Positions 8,202 through 14,333 of a DNA stretch of 15,999 bases are shown here, in pieces. The stretch's first letter is position 1; every line of letters starts with the position of its first letter. Made by a program: the position numbers and the translations under genes. Origin of the DNA: an uncultured Eubacteriales bacterium (lineage in GTDB: Bacteria; Bacillota_A; Clostridia; Oscillospirales; Oscillospiraceae); the NCBI GenBank assembly GCA_900319835.1, contig ONPY01000058.1, positions 1 to 15,999 of the forward strand, read 5' to 3'. The notes under the pieces are model-generated. The model worked only from the letters and a program-made list of their open reading frames with translations. It did not search any database and was not told the origin of the DNA.

Positions 8202-8230
8202 TTGAAATTTCGAACCGTTGCATATATAAT
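8202..8230 (+). promoter_or_regulatory. Sigma-A promoter of yajC
   Basis: TTGAAA (8202-8207), a 17-base spacer and a perfect TATAAT (8225-8230), starting six bases after the tgt stop. yajC can therefore be transcribed on its own as well as by read-through from queA-tgt. Confidence 0.85.
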
Positions 8231-8262
8231 ACAGATACTTTGATTTCGGAGGTTAGTCCACA

Positions 8263-8604
8263 ATGAATCTTTTCCTTACTGCAGATGCTGCCGGCGGCTC
8301 CGCGTCCATGCTGATCATGATCGTTTTGATGTTCGCCGTGTTTTATTTCTTCATGATCCGTCCCGAAAACAAGAAGAAAAAGCAGGTTGAACAGATGCGC
8401 AGCTCTTTGAGCGTCGGCGATGAGATCACCACCATCGGTGCCATCACCGGCAAGGTCGTCCAGGTCACCGAGGATACCGTCACTTTTGAAACGGGAGAGG
8501 ACAGAGTCCGCATCCAGGTCAAAAAGTGGGGCATTTCCACCACGGCAAAGATGGAAGCTGCCGAGGCCGAGGCCCGCGCTGCCAAGGGCAAAAAGAAAGC
8601 CTGA
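8263..8604 (+). CDS. yajC: Preprotein translocase subunit YajC
   Basis: The 113-residue protein has one N-terminal membrane helix (about residues 14-33, with FYFFMIRPENKKKKQ at its cytoplasmic end) and then the YajC soluble domain with LSVGDEITTIGAITGKVV and an Ala/Glu/Lys-rich tail. YajC is an accessory subunit that joins SecDF at the SecYEG channel. GGAGG at 8248-8252 supports the start. The position directly after tgt is conserved across many bacteria, where secD and secF often follow; here a TIGR04086 gene follows instead, as in Bacillus. An intrinsic terminator begins 20 bases after the stop. Confidence 0.93.
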   Translation: MNLFLTADAAGGSASMLIMIVLMFAVFYFFMIRPENKKKKQVEQMRSSLSVGDEITTIGAITGKVVQVTEDTVTFETGEDRVRIQVKKWGISTTAKMEAAEAEARAAKGKKKA

Positions 8605-8623
8605 TCCAAGTAAGGCATGATCG

Positions 8624-8676
8624 CACCCCCGGACAAATAAGATGTAACAGTCTTATTTGCCTGGGGGTGTTTTTTT
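8624..8676 (+). terminator. Intrinsic terminator after yajC whose 3' arm overlaps the next gene's ribosome site
   Basis: A 19-base stem (8624-8642 with 8651-8669) with one G-U pair and one A-C mismatch, loop TGTAACAG and seven Ts at 8670-8676. The end of the 3' arm, GGGGGTG at 8663-8669, matches the anti-Shine-Dalgarno complement, and the U-tract runs into the TTG start of the downstream gene. Confidence 0.88.
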
Positions 8677-9091
8677 GCAAAATAATAAAACAGATACCGT
8701 CTTCAAAGCCGGCTATTTCCTGCGCGCGGCAGTGGTCTGGTGCATCTGCGCAGCGGCGCTTCTGCTTCCGGCTGCCGCCGTGCTCTCGTTTCGTGCGACA
8801 ACGGTGCAGTCACTGGCCTATGTCAGCGCTTCAGTCAGCTTCTTGGCCGCCTTTGCGGCAGGCGTCACAGTGGGGAAGGGGAGACAGCGCGCAGCCTTTC
8901 CCTGCGCCATACTGACCGCTCTGATCCTGATTGCCCTGCTGCTGACGGTAGGATTTTTGATCCGCGGCTCAGCGCCGGAGCCCGCCGGTGTGCTGAGTGT
9001 TGTGAGCTTCACACTGGCAGGTTGCGTCACCGGTGCGTTGCTGTTTTCCGCAAGCGGGAAAACGCGCAATCGGGTATCTGTCAGGGCTTAA
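8675..9091 (+). CDS. TIGR04086 (YrzE-like) family membrane protein
   Basis: The 138-residue protein has four hydrophobic segments and a short cytoplasmic N terminus (QNNKTDTVFKAGYFLRAAVV). Size, topology and the place straight after yajC match the Firmicutes TIGR04086 family, typified by YrzE next to yrbF (yajC) in Bacillus subtilis. Function is unknown. There is no ATG; I place the start at TTG 8675, five bases after GGGGGTG. The alternatives are TTG 8657, which lies inside the terminator stem, and GTG 8732, which has no ribosome site and would cut into the first helix. Because ribosome site and start are embedded in the terminator, expression probably depends on read-through or hairpin opening. 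Confidence 0.78.
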   Translation: MQNNKTDTVFKAGYFLRAAVVWCICAAALLLPAAAVLSFRATTVQSLAYVSASVSFLAAFAAGVTVGKGRQRAAFPCAILTALILIALLLTVGFLIRGSAPEPAGVLSVVSFTLAGCVTGALLFSASGKTRNRVSVRA

Positions 9092-9224
9092 CTTGACATA
9101 ATTGAAGGGTGTAAAACGGCTTCAAACCGTTTATTTCTCAGAATTTTAGTAGAACTGCAACCATAAAACTGTAACAAGAGTTGACATAAGCAAGAAAATT
9201 TTCAGAAAAAAATGAAAAAAGGAC

Positions 9225-9253
9225 TTGATTATTTTGCGAGATTGTAATATATT
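9225..9253 (+). promoter_or_regulatory. Likely promoter upstream of the membrane protein and xerD, within an AT-rich gap
   Basis: TTGATT (9225-9230), 17 bases, then TATATT (9248-9253); start expected near 9260. The gap 9092-9297 is AT-rich and holds two copies of TTGACATAA (9093 and 9181) without matching -10 boxes and a weak hairpin at 9114-9132. I saw no structured RNA family in it. Confidence 0.5.
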
Positions 9254-9268
9254 GTTACCGAAAACAAT
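9251..9268. repeat. Short inverted repeat at the predicted transcript start
   Basis: ATTGTT (9251-9256) and AACAAT (9263-9268) are a perfect six-base inverted repeat around ACCGAA, overlapping the end of the -10 box and the predicted start near 9260. This is a typical place for a repressor operator, but the repeat is short and AT-rich, so chance is possible. Confidence 0.3.
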
Positions 9269-9297
9269 TATGTTAATCACAGAATTATTACAGCGCT

Positions 9298-9795
9298 ATG
9301 CAGACACCGGGGTATGATTCAATCAAACGCGCGGATCTTGCACACTTTCCCGCGTTTGCGATGCTGTTCTTTTTCGCCGGTTCTTTTCTCTTCTTTGAGG
9401 CGGCACATTTTGGCCTGGATCTCAGACCTGCGTGCAAGGAATCGCAGGTATTGGCTCTGCTGCTGGCAGCCGGACTTTTCCAGTTTTCCGTTCCCTCGCT
9501 GGTTTTTCTGCCTGGCGCCGCGCTGCTCCTGGGTATTCTTACTGCCGCTGGGGCAAGGGACATGATTATGGGCTGGTCCACTTCGTGCCTGACGAAGGGC
9601 CTGCTTCCTCTGACTGCCGCCGTGATCCTGTTTTTTCTGCTCTTTACTAGAGGCATGGGACAGGGAATGCTGCTTTACCGCGTGCTTTTGGAGAGCGACG
9701 GCAGGCAAAAGAGAGAACTGTGGTTTTCCTGTTTGATTATGCTCGGCCTGGCAGGTTTGTTTCTGCTGTTCCGATTCATAATGCATAGATACTGA
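9298..9795 (+). CDS. Polytopic membrane protein upstream of xerD, unassigned (possibly SpoIIM-like)
   Basis: The 165-residue protein has about four membrane segments, near residues 18-36, 50-85, 98-120 and 140-162. A polar loop (LESDGRQKRELW) precedes the last helix and a basic tail (RFIMHRY) ends it. I do not recognise the family with confidence. In Bacillus and many clostridia spoIIM, a sporulation membrane protein, lies just upstream of xerD, and the order of helices here could be read as a shortened SpoIIM. No diagnostic motif confirms this, and the protein is about 45 residues shorter than usual. The ATG at 9298 has no Shine-Dalgarno site. xerD starts 21 bases after the stop, so the two are probably co-transcribed. 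Confidence 0.65.
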   Translation: MQTPGYDSIKRADLAHFPAFAMLFFFAGSFLFFEAAHFGLDLRPACKESQVLALLLAAGLFQFSVPSLVFLPGAALLLGILTAAGARDMIMGWSTSCLTKGLLPLTAAVILFFLLFTRGMGQGMLLYRVLLESDGRQKRELWFSCLIMLGLAGLFLLFRFIMHRY

Positions 9796-9816
9796 AATGG
9801 AAAGGAGGGCGTTTGA

Positions 9817-10707
9817 ATGCAGAATTCCGAGTGCATTGAGATGTTTGAAAAGTATCTCACCGAGGACAAAAAAGCATCCGCAAACACCCTCAGCTCTTAT
9901 CTGAGAGATATTCGGCAGCTGGCCGATTATCTGGACAAACACACAGACCACGGCATCCACGATGCTGAGGCGGAGGATCTGGCGGAATATATTGCAATGC
10001 TCCGTTCGGAAGGAAAGTCTGTCGCCACAGTTTCCCGGTCCATCGCCTCCATCAAATGCCTGTATTCCCATCTGTTCATCAAGCAGCTGATCACCGTCAA
10101 TCCCGCCCAAGGCCTGATCCCCGACAAGAACACCCAAAAGCTGCCGGAGATTCTGACCAGCAAGGAAGTAGAACTTCTGCTGGAGCAGCCGGAATGCATC
10201 GATCCCAAGGGCTACCGGGACAAAGCCATGCTGGAGTTGCTGTACGCCACCGGCATCCGGGTTACTGAGCTGATCGAGCTAAACGTCTCCGACGTCAACC
10301 TCAGTGCCGGCGTGATTCGCTGCCACGGTCGGAACAAGGAGCGCTTCATTCCCATGTACCCCGCGGCGGTCAAAGCACTGACGGATTACATGACGTTGGT
10401 CCGGCCCCAGATGATCCTTCTGCCGGACGAACAGTCCCTCTTTGTCAATGTCAGCGGCGAGCGCATGTCCCGCCAGGGCTTCTGGAAGATCGTCAAGCAC
10501 TATCAGAAAAAGGCAGGGATCGAAAAGGACATCACGCCGCACACCCTGCGTCATTCCTTTGCCGCGCATCTGCTGGAAAACGGTGCCGACATCCACGCCA
10601 TCCAGGAAATGCTGGGACACGCGGATATATCCTCTACCCATATGTACTCGCAGTTGGTCAAAAAGCAGCTCAAAGACGTATATAACAAGGCTCATCCCAG
10701 AGCCTGA
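9817..10707 (+). CDS. xerD: Site-specific tyrosine recombinase XerD
   Basis: The 296-residue tyrosine recombinase works with a partner (XerC or CodV type) at dif to resolve chromosome dimers. The N-terminal SAM-like DNA-binding domain spans about residues 1-90. The catalytic domain carries the complete set: Arg148 in YATGIRVTEL, Lys174 in GRNKER, His242 and Arg245 in PHTLRHSFA, His268 in MLGHADISST and nucleophile Tyr277 in HMYSQL. The motif HADISSTHMYSQL and the location before the ruv genes favour XerD over XerC or an integrase. AAAGGAGGG at 9801-9809 supports the ATG. It is followed by a strong terminator. Confidence 0.93.
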   Translation: MQNSECIEMFEKYLTEDKKASANTLSSYLRDIRQLADYLDKHTDHGIHDAEAEDLAEYIAMLRSEGKSVATVSRSIASIKCLYSHLFIKQLITVNPAQGLIPDKNTQKLPEILTSKEVELLLEQPECIDPKGYRDKAMLELLYATGIRVTELIELNVSDVNLSAGVIRCHGRNKERFIPMYPAAVKALTDYMTLVRPQMILLPDEQSLFVNVSGERMSRQGFWKIVKHYQKKAGIEKDITPHTLRHSFAAHLLENGADIHAIQEMLGHADISSTHMYSQLVKKQLKDVYNKAHPRA

Positions 10708-10716
10708 TTTTCTCGG

Positions 10717-10753
10717 TCATCCGCCCTTCCTCCGGGCGGATGATTCTTTTGTT
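10717..10753 (+). terminator. Intrinsic terminator after xerD
   Basis: A perfect 10-bp GC-rich stem (10717-10726 with 10734-10743), loop TTCCTCC and a T-rich tail (TTCTTTTGTT), nine bases after the xerD stop. It separates xerD from the ruv operon; its tail merges into the ruvC -35 box. Confidence 0.9.
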
Positions 10754-10780
10754 GCGCTGTATTGGAAAATATGCTAGAAT
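10752..10780 (+). promoter_or_regulatory. Promoter of the ruvCAB operon
   Basis: TTGCGC (10752-10757), a 17-base spacer and TAGAAT (10775-10780), with an extended -10 TG at 10772-10773. The start would be near 10787, giving a leader of only about 14 bases. No LexA-type GAAC-N4-GTTC box is visible here. Confidence 0.65.
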
Positions 10781-10800
10781 CCCATTTGGGATGTGATTTG

Positions 10801-11313
10801 ATGCGCGTTTTGGGAATTGACCCCGGAATCGCAACCATCGGTTTCGGTGTCGTGGAAACTGAAAAAAACCGACACAAGCTGATCAAATGCGGTGTCATCA
10901 GCACCCCGGCCCACACCAGTCTTTCCAGCAGGCTCGAGCAGATTTATGACGATATGCTCAGCATTCTGGAACTGTTCCAGCCGGATGCGGTTTCCATTGA
11001 AGAGCTTTTTTTCAACACCAACATTACCACTGGCATCGCCGTGGCCCATGGAAGAGGCGTGATTCTGCTCGCCTGCCGCAAGGCAGGGGTGCAGGTGTTT
11101 GAATATACGCCGCTGCAGGTCAAGCAGTCCGTGGTGGGTTATGGACGTGCGGAGAAGAGACAGGTGATGGACATGGTCAAGCGGCTGTGTCAGCTTCCTG
11201 CCGCGCCAAAGCCGGATGATGCGGCCGACGCTGTCGCGCTCGCGATTTGTCACGCCCGAAGCGCAACCTCACTCTTGTTTAAAGGAGAACGCGAAGAATG
11301 CTCTACCATATAG
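10801..11313 (+). CDS. ruvC: Holliday junction endonuclease RuvC
   Basis: RuvC cuts Holliday junctions symmetrically as a dimer, recruited by RuvAB. The 170-residue length is typical, and the four metal-binding acids are in place: Asp7 in GIDPG, Glu67 in SIEELFF, and Asp140 and Asp143 in KPDDAADAVALAICH. The frame is open upstream to a TTG at 10762, but MRVLGIDPG is the family N terminus, and the -10 box and probable transcript start lie between the two, so ATG 10801 is correct. The ribosome site is weak (GGGATGTG about seven bases upstream). Its last 16 bases overlap ruvA, indicating coupled translation. Confidence 0.95.
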   Translation: MRVLGIDPGIATIGFGVVETEKNRHKLIKCGVISTPAHTSLSSRLEQIYDDMLSILELFQPDAVSIEELFFNTNITTGIAVAHGRGVILLACRKAGVQVFEYTPLQVKQSVVGYGRAEKRQVMDMVKRLCQLPAAPKPDDAADAVALAICHARSATSLLFKGEREECSTI

Positions 11314-11900
11314 AAGGCGTAGTCAGCGAGTTGGGACCCTGCCTTGCCGTCATCGACTGCGGAGGCATCGGCTTTGGCATGGCAGTGACGGCCTACACGC
11401 TCGCAGGTTTGAAGACAGGGGAGAAGGCCAAGCTATTTGTGGCTGAATCGATTGGTGAAAACAACTTTGACCTGTTCGGTTTCCTGGACAAAAATGAGCG
11501 GCGCTGCTTTGAGATGCTGACCTCGGTTTCCGGCATCGGGCCCAAGGCTGCCATGTCCATTCTTTCCCACAACACGCCGGAGGGGCTGGCGCTTGCCATT
11601 ATGAGCAACAACGAGAAGGCGCTCACTGTGGCCCCCGGAATCGGAAAAAAGATCGCGCAGCGTGTTATCCTGGAGCTCAAAGACAAAGTCAGCAAAGAGG
11701 TCAGCAGCGTGGATTTCTCCACGCCTGCGATGAGTCCGGTGGCCTCTGTTTCAAGCTCTGCCGTCAACGACGCGCTGACGGGTCTCGGCGTGCTTGGCTA
11801 CTCCAGCGCAGAGATCGCGCCGGTGCTGAAAAAGCTGGACACCGGCTCCATGACAGCCGAACAGATCATCCGCGCGGTTTTGAAGCAAATGGTTCGTTAA
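11298..11900 (+). CDS. ruvA: Holliday junction branch migration subunit RuvA
   Basis: RuvA is the tetrameric junction-binding scaffold for RuvB. The 200-residue protein shows an N-terminal OB-fold (MLYHIEGVVSELGPCLAVIDCGGIGF), helix-hairpin-helix motifs VSGIGPKAAMSIL and APGIGKKIAQRVILEL, a variable Ser/Val-rich linker (about 135-152) and a C-terminal three-helix domain (ALTGLGVLGYSSAEI onward) that contacts RuvB. AAAGGAG lies about ten bases before the ATG, inside the end of ruvC. Order C-A-B with 16-base overlap and a 14-base gap to ruvB is standard for a single operon. Confidence 0.95.
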   Translation: MLYHIEGVVSELGPCLAVIDCGGIGFGMAVTAYTLAGLKTGEKAKLFVAESIGENNFDLFGFLDKNERRCFEMLTSVSGIGPKAAMSILSHNTPEGLALAIMSNNEKALTVAPGIGKKIAQRVILELKDKVSKEVSSVDFSTPAMSPVASVSSSAVNDALTGLGVLGYSSAEIAPVLKKLDTGSMTAEQIIRAVLKQMVR

Positions 11901-11914
11901 ACAGAGGATAGACC

Positions 11915-12955
11915 ATGAGTATTAATTTTTCCGACGAAGTCAATGATGAGATGATCACCACTGCGGTAAGCCTCCCTGAGGACAATGCAGAGGGCTCCCT
12001 TCGCCCGAAAACCATTGGCGAGTATATTGGCCAGGAAAAGGCGAAGGATAATCTGAGCGTGTTCATTGACGCGGCCAAGATGCGCGGGGAACCGCTGGAC
12101 CACGTTCTGCTCCACGGCCCCCCGGGACTTGGCAAAACCACGCTGGCAGCGGTGATCGCCAACGAAATGGGCGTCAACATGCGCATCACCTCCGGCCCGG
12201 CAATTGAAAAACCCGGGGATCTGGTGGCGATGCTGACCAACCTCAATGAGGGCGATATTCTGTTTGTCGACGAGATCCACCGCCTGAACCGGGCCTATGA
12301 GGAGATCCTCTACCCGGCGATGGAGGATTATGCCATCGACATCATTCTGGGCAAAGGTCCCTCGGCAAACTCCATCCATCTGGACCTGCCTCACTTTACG
12401 CTCATTGGCGCCACCACACGATCCGGCCAGCTCACAGCCCCGCTGCGGGACCGCTTCGGCGTTACGCTCCGTCTGGAGCTCTATACGCCGGAAGAATTGC
12501 AGCGCATCGTTCAGCGTTCTGCCGGGATTTTGAATGTGAAGATTGTCCCGGAGGGAGCTTATGAAATCGCCTCCCGTTCCCGTGGAACGCCCCGTATTGC
12601 AAACAGGCTTTTGCGCCGGGTACGGGACTATGCCATGGTCCGGGCAGACGGTGTCATTACCCGCGAGGTCGCAGACAAGGCATTGCTGAGTCTGGAGGTC
12701 GACAAACTGGGATTGGACGCGCTGGACCGAAGAATGCTTCGCAGTATCATTGAGTACTACGGCGGCGGCCCGGTAGGTCTGGAAACCCTGGCCGCGACCA
12801 TCAATGAAGAGGCGGTCACCCTGGAGGACGTGTATGAGCCATATCTGCTCCAGCGGGGATTTCTTACCAGAACACCCCGCGGCCGCTGCGTGACACCCAA
12901 GGCTTACACCCATCTGGGGATCCCCTATATCGGTCAGCAGCAGATTGAGCTTTGA
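11915..12955 (+). CDS. ruvB: Holliday junction branch migration ATPase RuvB
   Basis: RuvB is the hexameric AAA+ motor that drives branch migration with RuvA. The 346-residue protein has Walker A GPPGLGKT at 68-75, Walker B with VDEIH at 118-122, sensor I GATTR at 165-169, an arginine-finger region around PLRDRFG, sensor [17 protein letters not shown] at 221-235 and a winged-helix C-terminal domain ([10 protein letters not shown] through [14 protein letters not shown]). AGAGGAT lies about five bases before the ATG. No clear terminator follows, so some read-through into the sigma-factor gene is possible. Confidence 0.97.
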   Translation: MSINFSDEVNDEMITTAVSLPEDNAEGSLRPKTIGEYIGQEKAKDNLSVFIDAAKMRGEPLDHVLLHGPPGLGKTTLAAVIANEMGVNMRITSGPAIEKPGDLVAMLTNLNEGDILFVDEIHRLNRAYEEILYPAMEDYAIDIILGKGPSANSIHLDLPHFTLIGATTRSGQLTAPLRDRFGVTLRLELYTPEELQRIVQRSAGILNVKIVPEGAYEIASRSRGTPRIANRLLRRVRDYAMVRADGVITREVADKALLSLEVDKLGLDALDRRMLRSIIEYYGGGPVGLETLAATINEEAVTLEDVYEPYLLQRGFLTRTPRGRCVTPKAYTHLGIPYIGQQQIEL

Positions 12956-12994
12956 TCCGCTTTTTGCTTTGCGGCATAATCCACAAAAAAGGTA

Positions 12995-13022
12995 TTGACT
13001 TTGGTGGTTAATGTTGTATAAT
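12995..13022 (+). promoter_or_regulatory. Sigma-A promoter of the SigH-like sigma gene
   Basis: TTGACT (12995-13000), a 16-base spacer and a perfect TATAAT (13017-13022). The start would fall at about 13028-13030, exactly where a short ATG reading frame begins. Confidence 0.8.
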
Positions 13023-13027
13023 ACATG

Positions 13028-13060
13028 ATGTATATATGCAAAACACATGATTTGATATGA
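13028..13060 (+). CDS. Putative 10-codon leader peptide overlapping the sigma-factor start
   Basis: ATG at 13028 opens MYICKTHDLI and ends with TGA at 13058-13060, which overlaps the sigma gene ATG (13057) as ATGA. A second in-frame ATG lies at 13025. The first base is five to six bases after the -10 box, so the transcript could start at or next to the AUG, allowing leaderless translation. Translation then termination-reinitiation at ATGA would explain why the sigma gene has no ribosome site. This is inference from layout only; the peptide has no known family. Confidence 0.3.
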   Translation: MYICKTHDLI

Positions 13061-13674
13061 CAGATTACACAGCTTTGGATGACAAAAGGCTTCAGAAACT
13101 CGCGGTGGAAGGCGATAGAGACGCGGAAGAAGTTCTTGCAGAACGGTATCTCCGTCTTGTCAGAATCTGTGCCAGACCGCTGTTTCTGGCCGGCGGCGAC
13201 AGTGAGGATCTGATTCAGGAGGGCACCTTTGGTTTGCTCTCCGCGATCAAGAATTTTGACCCGGAGGACGGCAGTTCATTCCGCACTTTTGCTGAGCACT
13301 GCATCCGGATGCGTCTTCTGTCAGCGATTAAATCCGCATCCCGAAACAAGCATTTTCCCCTAAACGACGGTATATCTCTTGAACAACTCTCCGAAGAATC
13401 CAGCGCAGACTTATCGGCTATATCCGAAGATTTCCGCTGCAATCCAGAAGAATTGGTCCTGGCCAGAGAGAGCAAGGAAGAGCTTTACGCGGCGTTTTCC
13501 CGCTGCCTTTCCAGGTTTGAGATTAAGGTCCTTGATCTCTATTTAGAGGGCTTGTCATACAGAGAGATTGCGGAACGACTTTGCAAGAGCGCAAAGTCCG
13601 TTGACAATGCCGTGCAGCGAATCAGACAGAAGCTCGCGCGGGACACTACTTTTGGCGATTTCAGCAAAAGCTGA
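13057..13674 (+). CDS. RNA polymerase sigma-70 family factor, SigH (Spo0H)-like
   Basis: The 205-residue factor has sigma region 2 at about residues 28-95 (the EDLIQEGTFGLLSAIKNFDP core-binding and -10 recognition segment, then FRTFAEHCIRMRLLSAIK). Region 4 is at about 150-193, with a helix-turn-helix in LSYREIAERLCKSAKSVDNA. The SRNKHFPLN and KSAKSVDNAVQRIRQKL stretches are characteristic of SigH, the transition-state and sporulation-onset sigma factor. The overall length is slightly under the usual 218. It is not beside the rlmB/secE genes where Bacillus sigH sits, so it may be a paralogue. No Shine-Dalgarno site precedes the ATG, and an in-frame TGA at 13048 rules out an upstream start. 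The zinc-ribbon gene follows after 43 bases. Confidence 0.82.
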   Translation: MTDYTALDDKRLQKLAVEGDRDAEEVLAERYLRLVRICARPLFLAGGDSEDLIQEGTFGLLSAIKNFDPEDGSSFRTFAEHCIRMRLLSAIKSASRNKHFPLNDGISLEQLSEESSADLSAISEDFRCNPEELVLARESKEELYAAFSRCLSRFEIKVLDLYLEGLSYREIAERLCKSAKSVDNAVQRIRQKLARDTTFGDFSKS

Positions 13675-13717
13675 ACGCAAATACAGCCGATAGGCACAAT
13701 CAAAGAGAGGATTCGAG

Positions 13718-13996
13718 ATGTACGAAGACAAGACTTTAGTATGCAAAGAGTGCGGCAAGGAATTCGTTTTCACCGCCGGTGAGCAGGAGTTCTACGCTGA
13801 GCGCGGCTTCCAGAATGAGCCCCAGCGCTGCAAGGCCTGCCGCGATGCGCGCAAGAACGCTGCCCGTGGTCCCCGCGAGTTCTTCACCGCTGTCTGCGCT
13901 GCTTGCGGCGGCGAGGCCAAGGTTCCTTTCGAGCCCAAGTCTGACCGTCCTGTTTACTGCAGCGAGTGCTTTGCTAAGATGAGAGAGCAGGCCTGA
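13718..13996 (+). CDS. Double zinc-ribbon protein (zf-trcl type plus CxxC-CxxC domain)
   Basis: The 92-residue protein is two CxxC-CxxC modules in tandem. The first has Cys9/Cys12 and Cys38/Cys41 within CKECGKEFVFTAGEQEFY and RCKACR, matching the probable zinc-ribbon (zf-trcl) domain. The second has Cys60/Cys63 and Cys81/Cys84 within CAACG and VYCSECF. Each should bind one zinc ion. Proteins of this kind are small, abundant and uncharacterised in clostridia; a nucleic-acid-binding or ribosome-related role is often assumed but not shown. The ribosome site GAGAGG at 13705-13710 supports the start. Probably transcribed with the sigma gene, since no terminator or convincing promoter lies in the 43-base gap. 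Confidence 0.85.
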   Translation: MYEDKTLVCKECGKEFVFTAGEQEFYAERGFQNEPQRCKACRDARKNAARGPREFFTAVCAACGGEAKVPFEPKSDRPVYCSECFAKMREQA

Positions 13997-14016
13997 TCGC
14001 CTGATCCCGCAAAGGT

Positions 14017-14042
14017 AAGGGGACACTCCGGTGTCCCTTTTT
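14017..14042 (+). terminator. Intrinsic terminator after the zinc-ribbon gene
   Basis: A 10-bp stem with one G-U pair (14017-14026 with 14031-14040), tetraloop TCCG and a five-T run at 14038-14042. Only 25 bases separate it from the next ATG, with no promoter between. Confidence 0.85.
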
Positions 14043-14067
14043 CCTATTCCAAACTGGAGGAATTACA

Positions 14068-14268
14068 ATGGAAATTTCCCGCGAAACGCTGATCTCCGAA
14101 GTCGTTGAGAATTGTCCCCAGGCCATGCCCGCCTTCCAGGCCATCGGCATGCACTGCATGGGCTGCGCCATGGCCAGCGGTGAGAATATCGAGCAGGCCT
14201 GTTGTGCCCACGGTGTGGATCCTGACGAATTCCTGCGCTACCTGGAAGCCTTTTTGGAGACCGTCTGA
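14068..14268 (+). CDS. DUF1858 / hybrid-cluster-associated redox-disulfide domain protein
   Basis: The 66-residue protein is a single DUF1858 domain: ISRETLISEVVENCPQAMPAF leads into GMHCMGC with Cys30 and Cys33, followed by ASGENIEQACCAHGVDPDEFLRYL. The CxxC pair sits at a helix start as in the TIGR03980 family, named for association with hybrid cluster (prismane) protein, and may be redox-active or metal-binding. An extra Cys45-Cys46 pair is present. TGGAGGAA upstream of the ATG gives a strong ribosome site. It lies between two terminators with no obvious promoter of its own, so its transcript may come from read-through of the zinc-ribbon unit or from inside that gene. Confidence 0.88.
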   Translation: MEISRETLISEVVENCPQAMPAFQAIGMHCMGCAMASGENIEQACCAHGVDPDEFLRYLEAFLETV

Positions 14269-14282
14269 TCGATATGATCTGT

Positions 14283-14313
14283 GAAAAAAGCCGGATTTGC
14301 TCCGGCTTTTTTC
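14283..14313 (+). terminator. Intrinsic terminator between the DUF1858 gene and trmK
   Basis: A perfect 13-bp inverted repeat (14283-14295 with 14301-14313) with loop TTTGC; the 3' arm ends in six Ts. The 5' arm has six As, so it could also act on the minus strand, though no minus-strand gene is nearby. Confidence 0.9.
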
Positions 14314-14333
14314 AATGTAAGGGGGGACACACA

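Noticed and set aside
9141..9169. Possible sigma-E promoter GAATTTT-N14-CATAAAAC upstream of the membrane protein
   Set aside because: Two mismatches in the eight-base -10, and it would give a leader of about 120 bases; much weaker than the spoIVA site, and the SpoIIM identity that would motivate it is unproven.
10762..10800. Upstream TTG start for ruvC
   Set aside because: It precedes the -10 box and transcript start, and MRVLGIDPG at 10801 is the conserved RuvC N terminus.
10747..10801. LexA/SOS box before ruvCAB
   Set aside because: No GAAC-N4-GTTC or close variant was found between the xerD terminator and ruvC.
12957..12974. CCGC/GCGG inverted repeat after ruvB
   Set aside because: Only four pairs with a ten-base loop and no U-run after it; not a convincing terminator.
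13660..13675. Hairpin TTCAGC-AAAA-GCTGAA at the end of the sigma-factor gene
   Set aside because: No T-tract follows it on the plus strand, so it is not an intrinsic terminator; it is short and overlaps the stop codon.
14273..14278. TATGAT as a -10 box for trmK
   Set aside because: No -35 at 16-18 bases, and the start would fall within the terminator's 5' arm.
14274..14333. Upstream extension of trmK to 14274
   Set aside because: It would be encoded through the 13-bp terminator stem, and ATG 14334 has a strong ribosome site and a family-like N terminus.
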